Positions 24,901 through 32,988 of a stretch of DNA of 53,092 nucleotides are shown here, one piece after another (position 1 is the first letter of the stretch; every line of letters starts with the position of its first letter). The translations under genes and the position numbers were made by a program. This stretch comes from an uncultured Mediterranea sp. (GTDB taxonomy: Bacteria; Bacteroidota; Bacteroidia; Bacteroidales; Bacteroidaceae). The stretch lies in assembly GCA_945879145.1 (NCBI GenBank), contig CAMCUZ010000015.1, positions 1-53,092 on the forward strand. Reading direction: 5' to 3'. The notes beneath the pieces are model-generated. The model was not told the origin of the DNA and ran no database searches. It worked only from the letters and a program-made list of their open reading frames with translations.

Positions 24901-25209
24901 AGCGATAAGGAAGCCCTCAAATTCCTGCGTAGCATCAAGCAGCTAACCACTGACCCTGTACTTCAGGCCGACTGCAGCGTGCTGATGGATTACATCAACG
25001 AAGGCTTCTATAATCAGTTGCCCAGCCGCATCAATAAGCAATCACGCCAATACAAAGGCGACAAGGTCAAGATGAAGCAAGACGAATACCGCCTGCAGCT
25101 CTTCATCAGCCAGCTGATTCAGGAGTTCCAAACCTTGAGTAAGGAACAACGCCACGATGCACAGGAGATATCCGACCCCCAAATCATAATTTCAGAAACC
25201 TTTCAATAA
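21910..25209 (+). CDS. PLD-nuclease/SNF2-type helicase, restriction subunit
   Basis: This is a 1099-residue nucleic-acid motor with a phospholipase D-type nuclease domain. N-terminal region: LHAKFYL (His132-Lys) and VIMGSSNISDSGLG, a PLD HxK...N/S pattern. Helicase core: LADVVGLGKTIIATMIAKRF (Walker A near residue 278), IVDEAHSFR (near 356), ILLSATPLNNRPEDIQNLLL (near 397), VIFSESVDTL, then DVLAEGVNLHRSNVIIN and LIQRIGRVNRIGS (motif VI near 800). A roughly 270-residue C-terminal domain follows. The start at 21910 gives MSTKFFNNTAGNTLF, while 21880 would put the start inside a hairpin. The methylase begins nine bases downstream, so the pair should be co-transcribed. It resembles motor subunits of DISARM or type ISP systems, but here the methylase is separate. 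Confidence 0.85.
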   Translation: MSTKFFNNTAGNTLFDKLRGIASQMATFDRFLAVVGFFRSSGYFKLRRELGDVSEIKILIGINIDDIFRKHNKALLMLANEEKAKQIYNEQFKEDIINAKYAPEVEEGILQLCDDLVCGRLQMRIHATRNLHAKFYLCLPHEHTEHSDGWVIMGSSNISDSGLGIKQPPQYELNVAMKEYDDVKYCSDEFWALWNEAVELTAEDVTKNREQTYLGEQPTPYELYIKVLIDTFGDMVEDDFTMQLPQGVTDLKYQRDAVIQGYQMLMRHNGFLLADVVGLGKTIIATMIAKRFVEANGSSTRILVVYPPAVESNWRDTFTLFGIQKKAQFVTNGSLSKILEGREQYLDKEEFDLVIVDEAHSFRSDESDRYNQLQIICKSPCAHPGLLKSMQKKVILLSATPLNNRPEDIQNLLLLFQNSQSCTIDGVPNLKGFFAPYIQAYKNLMHERHEQEGLDVTHDVDLLYEQIRTRVIDKVTVRRTRNNILNDPDYKADLQTQGIVFPHILPPNELVYKMSEETALRFYATLNQLTDGKSEKNPTGKGLDFARYRGVEFLKPDYRKRYQNAEHIGQTLSGIYRTHMVKRLESSFDAFKKSLRTLLQITNGMIKMFDEDKVIIAPDLKVKELQVKGMELDQIIEHAITKGYLAEEIVFPADAFEPQFLTMLHHDKKILEDLNKEWQKEHDDPKYTLFISRMSEFFNPSTNPTGKLVIFSESVDTLNYLYNRLTKDEERNDVLLVTAANRRQNETLIKENFDAKYPVQDTRYSIILTSDVLAEGVNLHRSNVIINYDSPWNATRLIQRIGRVNRIGSVAPNIYNYMFYPSKQGDNEIQLYKNALVKLQGFHSAFGEDAKIYSREEIVHEFQLFDSNVKDSIDKKIALLREVRELYNSNRQLYHKIKSLPMKSRVIRATGKHQGQSIVFVSSTVKTEFYHVKSGKAEAIDFIEAMTYLKAKPEEQGVALAADSPHFQHVNCALQQYTSEYVEAADTSSVQSKELDRSDKEALKFLRSIKQLTTDPVLQADCSVLMDYINEGFYNQLPSRINKQSRQYKGDKVKMKQDEYRLQLFISQLIQEFQTLSKEQRHDAQEISDPQIIISETFQ

Positions 25210-25218
25210 CAGCATATC

Positions 25219-28200
25219 ATGAATACCTTCTTTACCCCCGATAGACTAAGATCCCTCTTTCAGAACCAGTTTAACCTCTCCGAATGGCTCACCTACTTGC
25301 AGCAGTTCTTCCAGGCCGATGAGCTGAGGGTAAAACCCGAACCGCTTGATACTACCAACGAGCAAGGCTACTACTTGGGGGCCATCAATACCCCCGACCA
25401 CTACCACATCGGTCTGTTCCACTACGTCATCACCCATGGTTCGGTGGTGAATCGCCGCGTAGGCCTCCGCAAGTTGGTGGAGCAGTTTACCCATAAGCGT
25501 TGGGGTGACTTTGATGCCGCGTTGGTGGTGTTTAGCAGTCACGATCATTGGCGCCTTTCGCTGATATGCGATATTGATGGCGAAGCTACTTCGCCCAAGC
25601 GATTCACCTATGTGTTTGGTAGTCGTGACCTGCTCTATCGCACGCCTATCGAGCGCTTCAGCAAGCTGCAGAAGGAAGGGGTTACATTTGCAAAGATGCG
25701 TGAAGCCTTTTCCGTTGAGGCTCTTTCCGACGAGTTCTTCGAGCGGTATCGTGAGCAGTATGCCGACTTTGTGGAGTATGTTACGGGGAAGCGCTACGTG
25801 AAGAGTGGCACCAAATGGGTAGAGCGGGTAATGGGCCCTGCCAACGAAGAGCTTATCAGTGCCTTTAAGCAGGATGAAAAGCGCGTACGCGACTACATCA
25901 AGAAGATGATGGGTCGCATCACCTTCCTCCATTTCCTACAACGCAAGGGGTGGATGTGTGGCGACCTAAACTACATGCAACACCTCTTCGAGCGGTCTCC
26001 CTATCAGGACAATTACCTCGATGCCGTACTCGAACCCCTTTTCTTTGGCATCCTCAATACCCGTCCTGAAGAACGCGAGGCGCTCTTCACCGCCAAGGGA
26101 TGGAACCTGAGTCTGCTCAGCGAATGGAAATCCATCCCCTATCTGAACGGAGGATTGTTTGAATGCGAAGCCGAAGACCTGACCACTTGCCGTTTTCCTG
26201 TAGAATACTTCCAACGGCTGTTCCAGTTCTTTAGCGAATACAACTTCACCATAGACGAGAACGACCCCACCGATGCAGAAGTAGGTGTTGACCCCGAGAT
26301 GCTAGGTAAAATCTTCGAGAATCTGCTGGAGGACAACAAGGATAAAGGCGCCTTTTACACCCCGAAAGAGATTGTGCGCTACATGTGCCGCGAGTCGTTG
26401 ATAGCCTATCTAGAAACAAGCACAAGCTTAGCAAAGGACAAAATACGCCAATTTGTGTTTTCTCCCGAAGAGGGTGTTACTGATATTCCGGAGAATAAAA
26501 AGCCTAAACTTCTTGCAGCTCTTGAAGAAGTTAAGATTTGCGACCCTGCCATCGGCTCAGGAGCATTTCCGATGGGTTTGCTCAATGAACTCTTGCACTG
26601 CCGTGAGGTGCTAAGTAGCCAACATTACGACCGTGCCGAAATCAAAAAGAGCATTATTCAAAATAACATCTATGGTGTAGATATTGAGAAAGGCGCAGTT
26701 GATATAGCCCGCTTGCGGTTCTGGCTTTCTATCGTAGTAGATGAAGAAACTCCATCCCCATTGCCCAACCTTGACTATAAGATTATGCAAGGAAACTCGC
26801 TTATCGAAAGCTTTATGGGTGTTGACTTAAGTAAACTGACTTACGAAAAGGAACACCTGAAAGATAATGGAGAAATATCGCTCTTTGATGACGAGAAAAA
26901 CCGCTGGCAAAAGACTGTTTCACACCTGCTATCAACATATTACTCTTGCAACGGCCACGATAAAAAAGTAAAGCTACGCCAACAGATTGCAGACACCATT
27001 AACAAGCAGCTGGCATCACAAGCATACGCCCAAAGCATTCTTGATGAAATCAGGAACATCAACCTTGCCGGAAATAATCAATTCTTCCTATGGCACACTT
27101 GGTTTAGCGATGTATTCAACCGTGGGGAAGGCAAAAACGGTTTTGATATTGTCATTGGGAATCCGCCGTATATAAGTTATTATTCACGTCAAGCTGTCAG
27201 CATTGATAGTGAGGTTTTAAAAGATATGAAATCATCTGTTTCATACATTACAGATAAAAACAAAAAAGGCAGATATCACTCTGTTCAGTTCTTCTTATAT
27301 AAATCTCTCAATCTCATTAATGCAAGCGGAACTTGCAACTTAATAATAGATTTTTCATTCTTTGAAAAGCCCTTCGCAGACATCAGGAAATATATATTGA
27401 CAAACTATCACATTAGAGAAATTGTGACTGGTCTTACAGCTTTCGAAAAAGTATCAAGTGGGCAACTAATAATTTCATTAGATTCAAAACAAAACACTGA
27501 TACTGTATGGAAAGAAAATTTAGATGGACTAACTCAACGTGTAGACATCTCTCTTTGTAAAAGCAACAAAGATTATTCCATATCCAAGCCAAACCAATAT
27601 GGTGAAATCCTATGTAAAATAGAGAACCAATCTATAGCATTAGAAAAAATAGGAGATGTAAGAACTGGCGTTAATATTGGAGGAGTAAAAGATTACTTTT
27701 TGTGCGATGACACGACCTTTCCACCATATATTTCTGGTGGAGACAATATTCAAGCATTTCAAATAAACTACCCTACCAAGTTACAAAAACAAAGAGGGGA
27801 AACAAATTTTATTTTTGACAAATCAATTGAAAAATATATTTGGGATAATAAAATAGGTACTCCTTCTATTGGAGAGAGTAACGAGCGCTTTATTCGCTCC
27901 AAATTAATAATTAGACAAAGTGATGTCAAAATAACTGCCGCAATAGACTTATGCAATAAGTTCCATTGTGGATATTCTCTATTTACAGTTAACGTAGCCA
28001 ATGATGATGAAATATTATTATTGAGTTTACTATGCATTCTAAATTCAAAACTTGTGACATTTTATATGCTAAACAAAGGATGGATAAAGATTGCACCAGG
28101 AAAAAATCCTCAGATTAGAGTAGAACACATAAAGAAGATTCCCATATCATGCAACCATAACTCCGAAAAAGTAATTAATAAATTAGCTGGTATAGCAAAC

Positions 28201-28326
28201 TTAATAATAAATCCAAACTACCAAGATAAAGACCATATATTAAAAGAGATGAATTACATCGTTTATAAAATCTATGAATTATCAGACAATGAGATTAATA
28301 TTATAGAAAAAAGCATGCAGTTATGA
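25219..28326 (+). CDS. Eco57I-like N6-adenine DNA methyltransferase with specificity region
   Basis: The protein has 1035 residues. An N-terminal region (DFDAALVVFSSHDHWRLSL, VERVMGPANEELISAFK, IPYLNGGLFE) precedes the methylase core: FYTPKEIVRYMCRESL, motif I CDPAIGSGAFPMGLLNEL near residue 440, NNIYGVDIEKGAVDIARLRF, and the catalytic IGNPPYISYY (NPPY near residue 648). The remainder should hold the target-recognition domain. It shows VRTGVNIGGVKDYFLCDD and KIAPGKNPQIRVEHIKKIPI, the usual ending of such proteins. From about 27,170, immediately after NPPY, base composition falls from roughly half to roughly one third G+C, so the recognition part appears to have a different origin. It overlaps DUF2971 by ATGA. 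Inference: it methylates host DNA and directs the helicase-nuclease. Confidence 0.88.
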   Translation: MNTFFTPDRLRSLFQNQFNLSEWLTYLQQFFQADELRVKPEPLDTTNEQGYYLGAINTPDHYHIGLFHYVITHGSVVNRRVGLRKLVEQFTHKRWGDFDAALVVFSSHDHWRLSLICDIDGEATSPKRFTYVFGSRDLLYRTPIERFSKLQKEGVTFAKMREAFSVEALSDEFFERYREQYADFVEYVTGKRYVKSGTKWVERVMGPANEELISAFKQDEKRVRDYIKKMMGRITFLHFLQRKGWMCGDLNYMQHLFERSPYQDNYLDAVLEPLFFGILNTRPEEREALFTAKGWNLSLLSEWKSIPYLNGGLFECEAEDLTTCRFPVEYFQRLFQFFSEYNFTIDENDPTDAEVGVDPEMLGKIFENLLEDNKDKGAFYTPKEIVRYMCRESLIAYLETSTSLAKDKIRQFVFSPEEGVTDIPENKKPKLLAALEEVKICDPAIGSGAFPMGLLNELLHCREVLSSQHYDRAEIKKSIIQNNIYGVDIEKGAVDIARLRFWLSIVVDEETPSPLPNLDYKIMQGNSLIESFMGVDLSKLTYEKEHLKDNGEISLFDDEKNRWQKTVSHLLSTYYSCNGHDKKVKLRQQIADTINKQLASQAYAQSILDEIRNINLAGNNQFFLWHTWFSDVFNRGEGKNGFDIVIGNPPYISYYSRQAVSIDSEVLKDMKSSVSYITDKNKKGRYHSVQFFLYKSLNLINASGTCNLIIDFSFFEKPFADIRKYILTNYHIREIVTGLTAFEKVSSGQLIISLDSKQNTDTVWKENLDGLTQRVDISLCKSNKDYSISKPNQYGEILCKIENQSIALEKIGDVRTGVNIGGVKDYFLCDDTTFPPYISGGDNIQAFQINYPTKLQKQRGETNFIFDKSIEKYIWDNKIGTPSIGESNERFIRSKLIIRQSDVKITAAIDLCNKFHCGYSLFTVNVANDDEILLLSLLCILNSKLVTFYMLNKGWIKIAPGKNPQIRVEHIKKIPISCNHNSEKVINKLAGIANLIINPNYQDKDHILKEMNYIVYKIYELSDNEINIIEKSMQL

Positions 28327-29156
28327 AATATTATCACTACACATCAATCTCAACATTAAATAAAATGTTAGATGAATCACTGATTATAGATGAAAAAACA
28401 GGTGTCCGTTATTTACTATTTCATGCATCTCATGTATCAACACTAAATGATATATCTGAGCGCAACATGTATATTAACTCTTTTATGGACAAAGTTCATC
28501 AATACGCAAAAAATCAAAATAAAAAATTGAATTTAGAACAGAAAGAGAAATTACGTAATTTATGCTATAGTGATGTATATGTGATTTCACTATCTACATG
28601 CAAAGACGATTTAGGTATGTGGCGTGGATATGGAGGAAATGGCCATGGTGTTTGTTTTGAATTTGATTTTTCAAATGTAAAGCCATTCAATGAAGAAACA
28701 GATTCCAATTTGAATGTCATGGAAGAAGGGGTTAAATTGATGAAATGCAATTATTATTATCCCAAAGGTGTTGAAATAGACACGATACTCGTTAACCAAA
28801 CATATCATTATTTACTAAATCACGAACAAGACAAGATAAAAGACACGATTAATAAAGCCGGAATTATGAAACAAATTACAGAGAAGGCTATTTCCTGTAA
28901 GCACAAAGCTTATGAATGTGAACAAGAATATAGATATGTAACCTATAATGGAATGCCTTTTTTCTCGAAAGAAGAAGATGGATCTATAAGGAGGTCTTAT
29001 GTAATAAAGGCTATCCCATTAAGTGCCATTACTGCTGTGATAATTGGCCCATGCATTAAAGACTCACGTAACATTGTTTGTTTAGAACAATATCTAAGAA
29101 TGAAATTAGATAAGAGTACAAATATATTATATTCCGAGATTCCTTATCGTGGTTAA
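28323..29156 (+). CDS. DUF2971 protein
   Basis: The 277-residue soluble protein opens with MKYYHYTSISTLNKMLDESL and carries the family hallmarks FHASHVSTLNDISERN, VYVISLSTCKDDLGMWRGYG and GHGVCFEFDF, with ECEQEYRYV and AVIIGP near the end. DUF2971 genes are frequent in phage-defence and mobile regions but no activity is established. Its ATG overlaps the methylase stop (ATGA at 28323-28326), so translation is coupled and it is part of the same system or cargo. The gene is as AT-rich as the methylase's recognition region and codes with A/T-ending codons unlike the housekeeping genes, which points to common recent transfer. Confidence 0.82.
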   Translation: MKYYHYTSISTLNKMLDESLIIDEKTGVRYLLFHASHVSTLNDISERNMYINSFMDKVHQYAKNQNKKLNLEQKEKLRNLCYSDVYVISLSTCKDDLGMWRGYGGNGHGVCFEFDFSNVKPFNEETDSNLNVMEEGVKLMKCNYYYPKGVEIDTILVNQTYHYLLNHEQDKIKDTINKAGIMKQITEKAISCKHKAYECEQEYRYVTYNGMPFFSKEEDGSIRRSYVIKAIPLSAITAVIIGPCIKDSRNIVCLEQYLRMKLDKSTNILYSEIPYRG

Positions 29157-29202
29157 TATGGAACGCCTATTTTCACTCGAATCTTAAATAAACAAATCGG
29201 AT

Positions 29203-29889
29203 ATGAACGCCACTGAAGCCGCAGAAGCCCTGCAAGATTTATACGACATTATTGAGAAGAGCAAAAAAAGAAAGTTAGTTCTTTCCAAGGACGTGATACG
29301 TCAAATCAATGAAATAGAGGAAGGTATTATTCGTAACGAAATCCTGCCTGCTATGAGTAAAGACATTGAGCCAAGGCTTAGTTCAATCAAACGTGACTTG
29401 GTGCTCGTGGTGGAGTATCACCCTGGTGAGCCTATCAGTGTTGCACTATCGCGCAAAATGAAAATCAATCAGATTACCGATGCCAAGACCATTACCCCCA
29501 TACAAGAGACAGTGGGAGAGCCAGTAGTCAGCGTAAAAAAGACTCCAGATAAAGATCCCCGTACGCCAACCAAACAGGTAGTGAACCACACGAAAGGACT
29601 TCGCGTGCAGTTCCCCGACGGCACAGTTTTGTGCCATACAACAGCTATTGATACCTTTAAAGCTGTTCTTCGCCGTATAGGTTTGCAACGGGTACACGAC
29701 CTGAACATTCAACACGCTGGTTACAATGTAGTAAGCAAAGTGAAGCGCCCGTCAGATGGCCACATCTGGCAGCACGAACTGGACGGTTGGTACATCTACA
29801 GCAACACACAGAACCGCACCAAGATGGATGACCTGCACTACATCTCCGACAAGCTCCACTTAGGCTTAAAGATAGATGTTGCCAAATGA
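29203..29889 (+). CDS. Hypothetical protein of the defence island
   Basis: The 228-residue protein belongs to no family I can name. The N-terminal half is charged and helical (EAAEALQDLYDIIEKSKKRK, then INEIEEGIIRNEILPAMSKD), with a proline/lysine linker (KKTPDKDPRTPTKQVV). The C-terminal 90 residues look like a compact domain: GLRVQFPDGTVLCHTTAIDT, FKAVLRRIGLQRVHDLNIQH, then HELDGWYIYSNTQNRTK and the closing YISDKLHLGLKIDV. That ending, with GWY followed by a Ser/Thr-rich loop and an ISxKL helix, recurs in my memory of other Bacteroidetes restriction-associated proteins. It starts 46 bases after DUF2971 and is followed by a terminator, so it likely ends the operon. Composition returns towards the island average. 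Confidence 0.6.
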   Translation: MNATEAAEALQDLYDIIEKSKKRKLVLSKDVIRQINEIEEGIIRNEILPAMSKDIEPRLSSIKRDLVLVVEYHPGEPISVALSRKMKINQITDAKTITPIQETVGEPVVSVKKTPDKDPRTPTKQVVNHTKGLRVQFPDGTVLCHTTAIDTFKAVLRRIGLQRVHDLNIQHAGYNVVSKVKRPSDGHIWQHELDGWYIYSNTQNRTKMDDLHYISDKLHLGLKIDVAK

Positions 29890-29924
29890 GACGAAGAATA
29901 TAGAAAATTGCATCAAGTTTGACT

Positions 29925-29953
29925 ACCATTGACTATAATCAAGAGTCAATGGT
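29925..29953 (+). terminator. Hairpin closing the defence operon
   Basis: ACCATTGACT (29925-29934) and AGTCAATGGT (29944-29953) form a perfect 10-bp stem with a 9-base loop. The following TTATGTCATAATT has only a weak T tract. Confidence 0.5.
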
Positions 29954-30076
29954 TTATGTCATAATTGTAATAGCGTATGTTTTTCCAAATAAATGTTGAA
30001 CATTCATCTAAAACTCAATACAACCAGACTATGTCAACTAAATGGTTCTGAAAATTTAGTGTATCTTATCCAACTA

Positions 30077-30325
30077 ATGAATAAAATCTTAACCGTCCTA
30101 CAAGCAGACTACCTGAATGATTACACGCTCATCATTCATTTCAGCAACGGAGAAAAAAGGACTTTTGACTTCTCTTCTCTGTTCGACAGGGGTATATGCC
30201 ATAAGTTGAAGGATGAGGCCTACTTCAAAAACTACCGGATTGACCCCTTCACTATTGATTGGAACAATGAAATCGCTTTTGCGCCTGAGTTCCTGTATGA
30301 ACAAGGAGTGCCTTACCAAGCATAA
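30077..30325 (+). CDS. DUF2442 small protein
   Basis: The 82-residue protein starts at the ATG at 30077 (MNKILTVLQADYLNDYTLII). The upstream in-frame ATG at 29993 adds a tail unlike the family. The pattern HFSNGEKRTFDFSSLFD and the FAPEFLYEQGV ending match DUF2442, small proteins that often pair with a DUF4160 partner in toxin-antitoxin-like loci. No DUF4160 gene is visible here, so it may be an orphan antitoxin-type gene. It sits after the terminator of the defence operon. Confidence 0.7.
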   Translation: MNKILTVLQADYLNDYTLIIHFSNGEKRTFDFSSLFDRGICHKLKDEAYFKNYRIDPFTIDWNNEIAFAPEFLYEQGVPYQA

Positions 30326-30462
30326 GAAACGTAAAAATCAATACCATGGCAACAAGGCTTGGCGGCGTCAGCAATTGAACCCGCTGGGGGCTTCAAGCAA
30401 ATAGTCTGCATTTACGGCATTAAAATAGTTGTAAAACTCGTCTATTATACAAAATAATTCTG

Positions 30463-30470
30463 TAAATTTG
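30463..30470 (+). promoter_or_regulatory. -7 box of the DUF5054 gene
   Basis: TAAATTTG lies 66 bases before the ATG at 30537. No TTG is seen at the proper -33 distance. Confidence 0.4.
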
Positions 30471-30536
30471 CAGCCAATAGTCATATCACATCCTTAACTG
30501 GTGCGTATAATTACCTTAACTGAAATATCAAAAGTA

Positions 30537-32531
30537 ATGAAAAGTGTATTTAAAAGATTGACATTGTTATTCACAGCATGTGTAGCGTGTGTAGCCATGT
30601 GTGCAGCTCAGCCTAACCCTGATGTAAAAAAAGTATTTGTAATTTTCAAGACTCACCTCGATGTGGGATTCACTGATCTCAGTTCGGTGGTCACCAAACG
30701 CTATGTGGAGGAATTCATTCCTAAAGCTATCGCAGTGAGCGAACAACTGCAAGCCGATGGCAGCGGTGAACGCTATGTGTGGACTACAGGTGCGTGGCTT
30801 ATAGAGAAATATCGCAAAGAAGCTCCGGCTGCCGATGTGGCGCGTCTGGAGCGTGCAATAAAGCGCGGCGACATTGTGTGGAACGCCGTGCCTTACACTG
30901 TTGAAAGCGAAACGATGACAGCCGATTTGTTTGCCACAAGCTTGAAGCTTTCACAAAAGTTAGACAAGCTGTATGGCAAACAGACCATTGCGGCAAAGAT
31001 GACCGATGTGCCGGGGCATACGCGCAGCATTGTCACTCCGCTCTACGATGCCGGTGTGCGTTTTTTGCATATTGGCGTCAATCCGGCTTCGCCTATTCCT
31101 GCCGTGCCCGACTACTGCCTGTGGCGCGACACCAATGGCAAAGAGCTCGTCCTGGCCTATCAGCGCGACTATGGCACCGAAAACATTCTGCCCGACGGCG
31201 TTACGGCTGTCTCGGTCAACTTTACCGGCGACAATCATGGCCCGCACGCTTACAAAACCGTAAAAAACATTTATGCCGACCTACGCAAGCGCTATCCTCA
31301 AGCGCAAATTGTGGGCGCGTCGTTCAACGAGGTTGCTGCTCAACTGCTCTCCATCAAGGACAAGTTGCCCGTGGTGACTTCCGAAATAGGCGACACCTGG
31401 ATTTATGGCTACGGCAGTGCTCCTAGGCGTATGGCTAAGTTCCGCGCGCTCTCTCGACTTTATTCCCAATGGCTTAAAGACGGCAAATTGAAAAGCGATA
31501 GCGATGAGGCAATAGACTTTGCCGTGGAATTGGGACTCATAGCTGAGCACACCCAGGGCATGGACATAAAGACCCACTTAAGAAATTGGGACAAATACGA
31601 TGTAGAAATCTTCAACGAAGCGCGCAGCGCTGCTCCGTTTGTAAAGGTGGAACAATCGTGGAAGGAAATCGACGATTACTTGCTTTCGGCAATCGACAAG
31701 TTACCCCTGAGTTTGCAAGCCGAAGCTCGCCATGCCATCGCCACCATCGACCATCCTGTGGTGAAGCCTACGAAAAGCAAAATCCCGGTTGACAAAGCGG
31801 TGGAGTGGAGCGACGAACTCTTTGGCGGACTGCTGAAAATACTCGGTGTGACCTATCGCTGCAACGACGCCGCCGACTACGATGATTATTTGGAAAGATA
31901 TCTTCGCGCCCGCTACGGTTGGGCACTCGACGACATCGGCAAGACCGGCCTGGATAAGTCGCATGCCGTGAGTGCTTCGGTAAAGGCCAGAACAGTGTAC
32001 AGCAATACCAAAAAGTCAAAAAAGGGCACCCTCTACCAAGCCCAACTCGAATTTGCTCCCGAAAACGGAATGGACCCCCGTGTTTTTCCCGCGCAAGTGC
32101 AAGTGGAGTGCATGGCTTATAAAGGGGGCAAAAAAGCCGACCTTACGGTCACAATCGTTGACAAACCCGCAGTGCGTCTGCCCGAGAGCTATTTCTGCTC
32201 GTTCGTGGCCGATGGCATACAAAGCGTGGTGGCAGAGAAAGTGGGCGAACGAGTTGACTTGTGCGACGTGGTAGAAAAAGGCAACCGCCACATGCACGGC
32301 ATCGATGGCTATGTAGATATCATCACCCAAAGTCACACCATAAGAATATGGAGCCGCGATGCATTCCTTATCAATTTGGGCGAGGCCAATGGCTTGTCTT
32401 ACTCCACCCAATATCCATCGTTGGATGGTGGAATACATTTCTGCTTAAACAACAACTTGTGGGGAACAAATTTCACCATGTGGAACGAAGGCAGCCTTGC
32501 CTATCGGTTCACCATTGAAGTGACCAAATAA
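30537..32531 (+). CDS. DUF5054 secreted glycoside hydrolase-like protein (GH38-like N-terminus)
   Basis: The 664-residue protein has a Sec signal (MKSVFKRLTLLFTACVACVA, cleavage near AQP). I start at 30537 because the signal then sits at the N-terminus; 30501 is an alternative. The N-terminal half has the glycosyl hydrolase 38/57-type opening VFVIFKTHLDVGFTDL followed by RYVWTTGAWLIEKY, NAVPYTVESETMTADLFATS and KMTDVPGHTRSIVTPLYDAG. These are the metal-binding His/Asp pair and the general outline of alpha-mannosidase-like barrels. The rest matches DUF5054. Substrate and activity are not known. It stands alone between the island and a long palindrome. Confidence 0.8.
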   Translation: MKSVFKRLTLLFTACVACVAMCAAQPNPDVKKVFVIFKTHLDVGFTDLSSVVTKRYVEEFIPKAIAVSEQLQADGSGERYVWTTGAWLIEKYRKEAPAADVARLERAIKRGDIVWNAVPYTVESETMTADLFATSLKLSQKLDKLYGKQTIAAKMTDVPGHTRSIVTPLYDAGVRFLHIGVNPASPIPAVPDYCLWRDTNGKELVLAYQRDYGTENILPDGVTAVSVNFTGDNHGPHAYKTVKNIYADLRKRYPQAQIVGASFNEVAAQLLSIKDKLPVVTSEIGDTWIYGYGSAPRRMAKFRALSRLYSQWLKDGKLKSDSDEAIDFAVELGLIAEHTQGMDIKTHLRNWDKYDVEIFNEARSAAPFVKVEQSWKEIDDYLLSAIDKLPLSLQAEARHAIATIDHPVVKPTKSKIPVDKAVEWSDELFGGLLKILGVTYRCNDAADYDDYLERYLRARYGWALDDIGKTGLDKSHAVSASVKARTVYSNTKKSKKGTLYQAQLEFAPENGMDPRVFPAQVQVECMAYKGGKKADLTVTIVDKPAVRLPESYFCSFVADGIQSVVAEKVGERVDLCDVVEKGNRHMHGIDGYVDIITQSHTIRIWSRDAFLINLGEANGLSYSTQYPSLDGGIHFCLNNNLWGTNFTMWNEGSLAYRFTIEVTK

Positions 32532-32604
32532 TGATTGCTCCCAATCTTTGCCTACAGACCAGTGATTAATTAGGCTTTTCATCCCCTGAATAGCTCATGT
32601 CTAT

Positions 32605-32694
32605 GGTGGTCGCACGAGGTCGGTCAAGTGATTGACCTAGGTCACTCAATCGTTTGACCAAGGTCAAGCGATTGGATGACCTCGTGCGACCACC
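32605..32694. repeat. Long palindrome between convergent genes
   Basis: GGTGGTCGCACGAGGTC (32605-32621) and its exact complement (32678-32694) form a 17-bp perfect stem around 56 bases. Inside are several GGTCAA.../TTGACC units in alternating orientation (32622-32637, 32640-32659, 32661-32675). It lies between the ends of DUF5054 (+) and lpxB (-). No T tracts flank it, so it is not a classical terminator. Apart from this and the GC-rich repeat at 32784, the 32532-32988 gap shows nothing. Confidence 0.75.
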
Positions 32695-32783
32695 TATAAA
32701 AGCACAATAGAGAGAGGAAAGAAAGCGTAGTTTCAACCCCATACCCGACTATCATCTTCAAAAAAAATTATCACACTCAGGTA

Positions 32784-32816
32784 TAGTCCGCCCCTACAAA
32801 ATAGGAGACCCTATTC
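32784..32816 (-). repeat. Dispersed intergenic repeat, copy 1
   Basis: It contains TAGTCCGCCCCTACA (32784-32798). On the minus strand it runs from GAATAGGGTCTCCTATTTTG into TAGGGGCGGA, and the first part reappears at 40646-40667. Confidence 0.6.
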
Positions 32817-32988
32817 AAAAAATTTCATTAGAACCCAGTTACTGATGATATAAACAATAGGTTTAACAATGAATACAACATGCTTGCAGCAGGAGCTTTC
32901 GAACCTTCTTCAGCGCGATACGGTGGCAACGAGATGATGAAAAGGAAGTGGACACCGTGGGTAGAGGTGGCACATCATGGAGTGGGCT

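Noticed and set aside
29890..30560. Integration (att) site flanking the defence island
   Set aside because: I found no tRNA gene, integrase or matching direct repeats at the two island borders.
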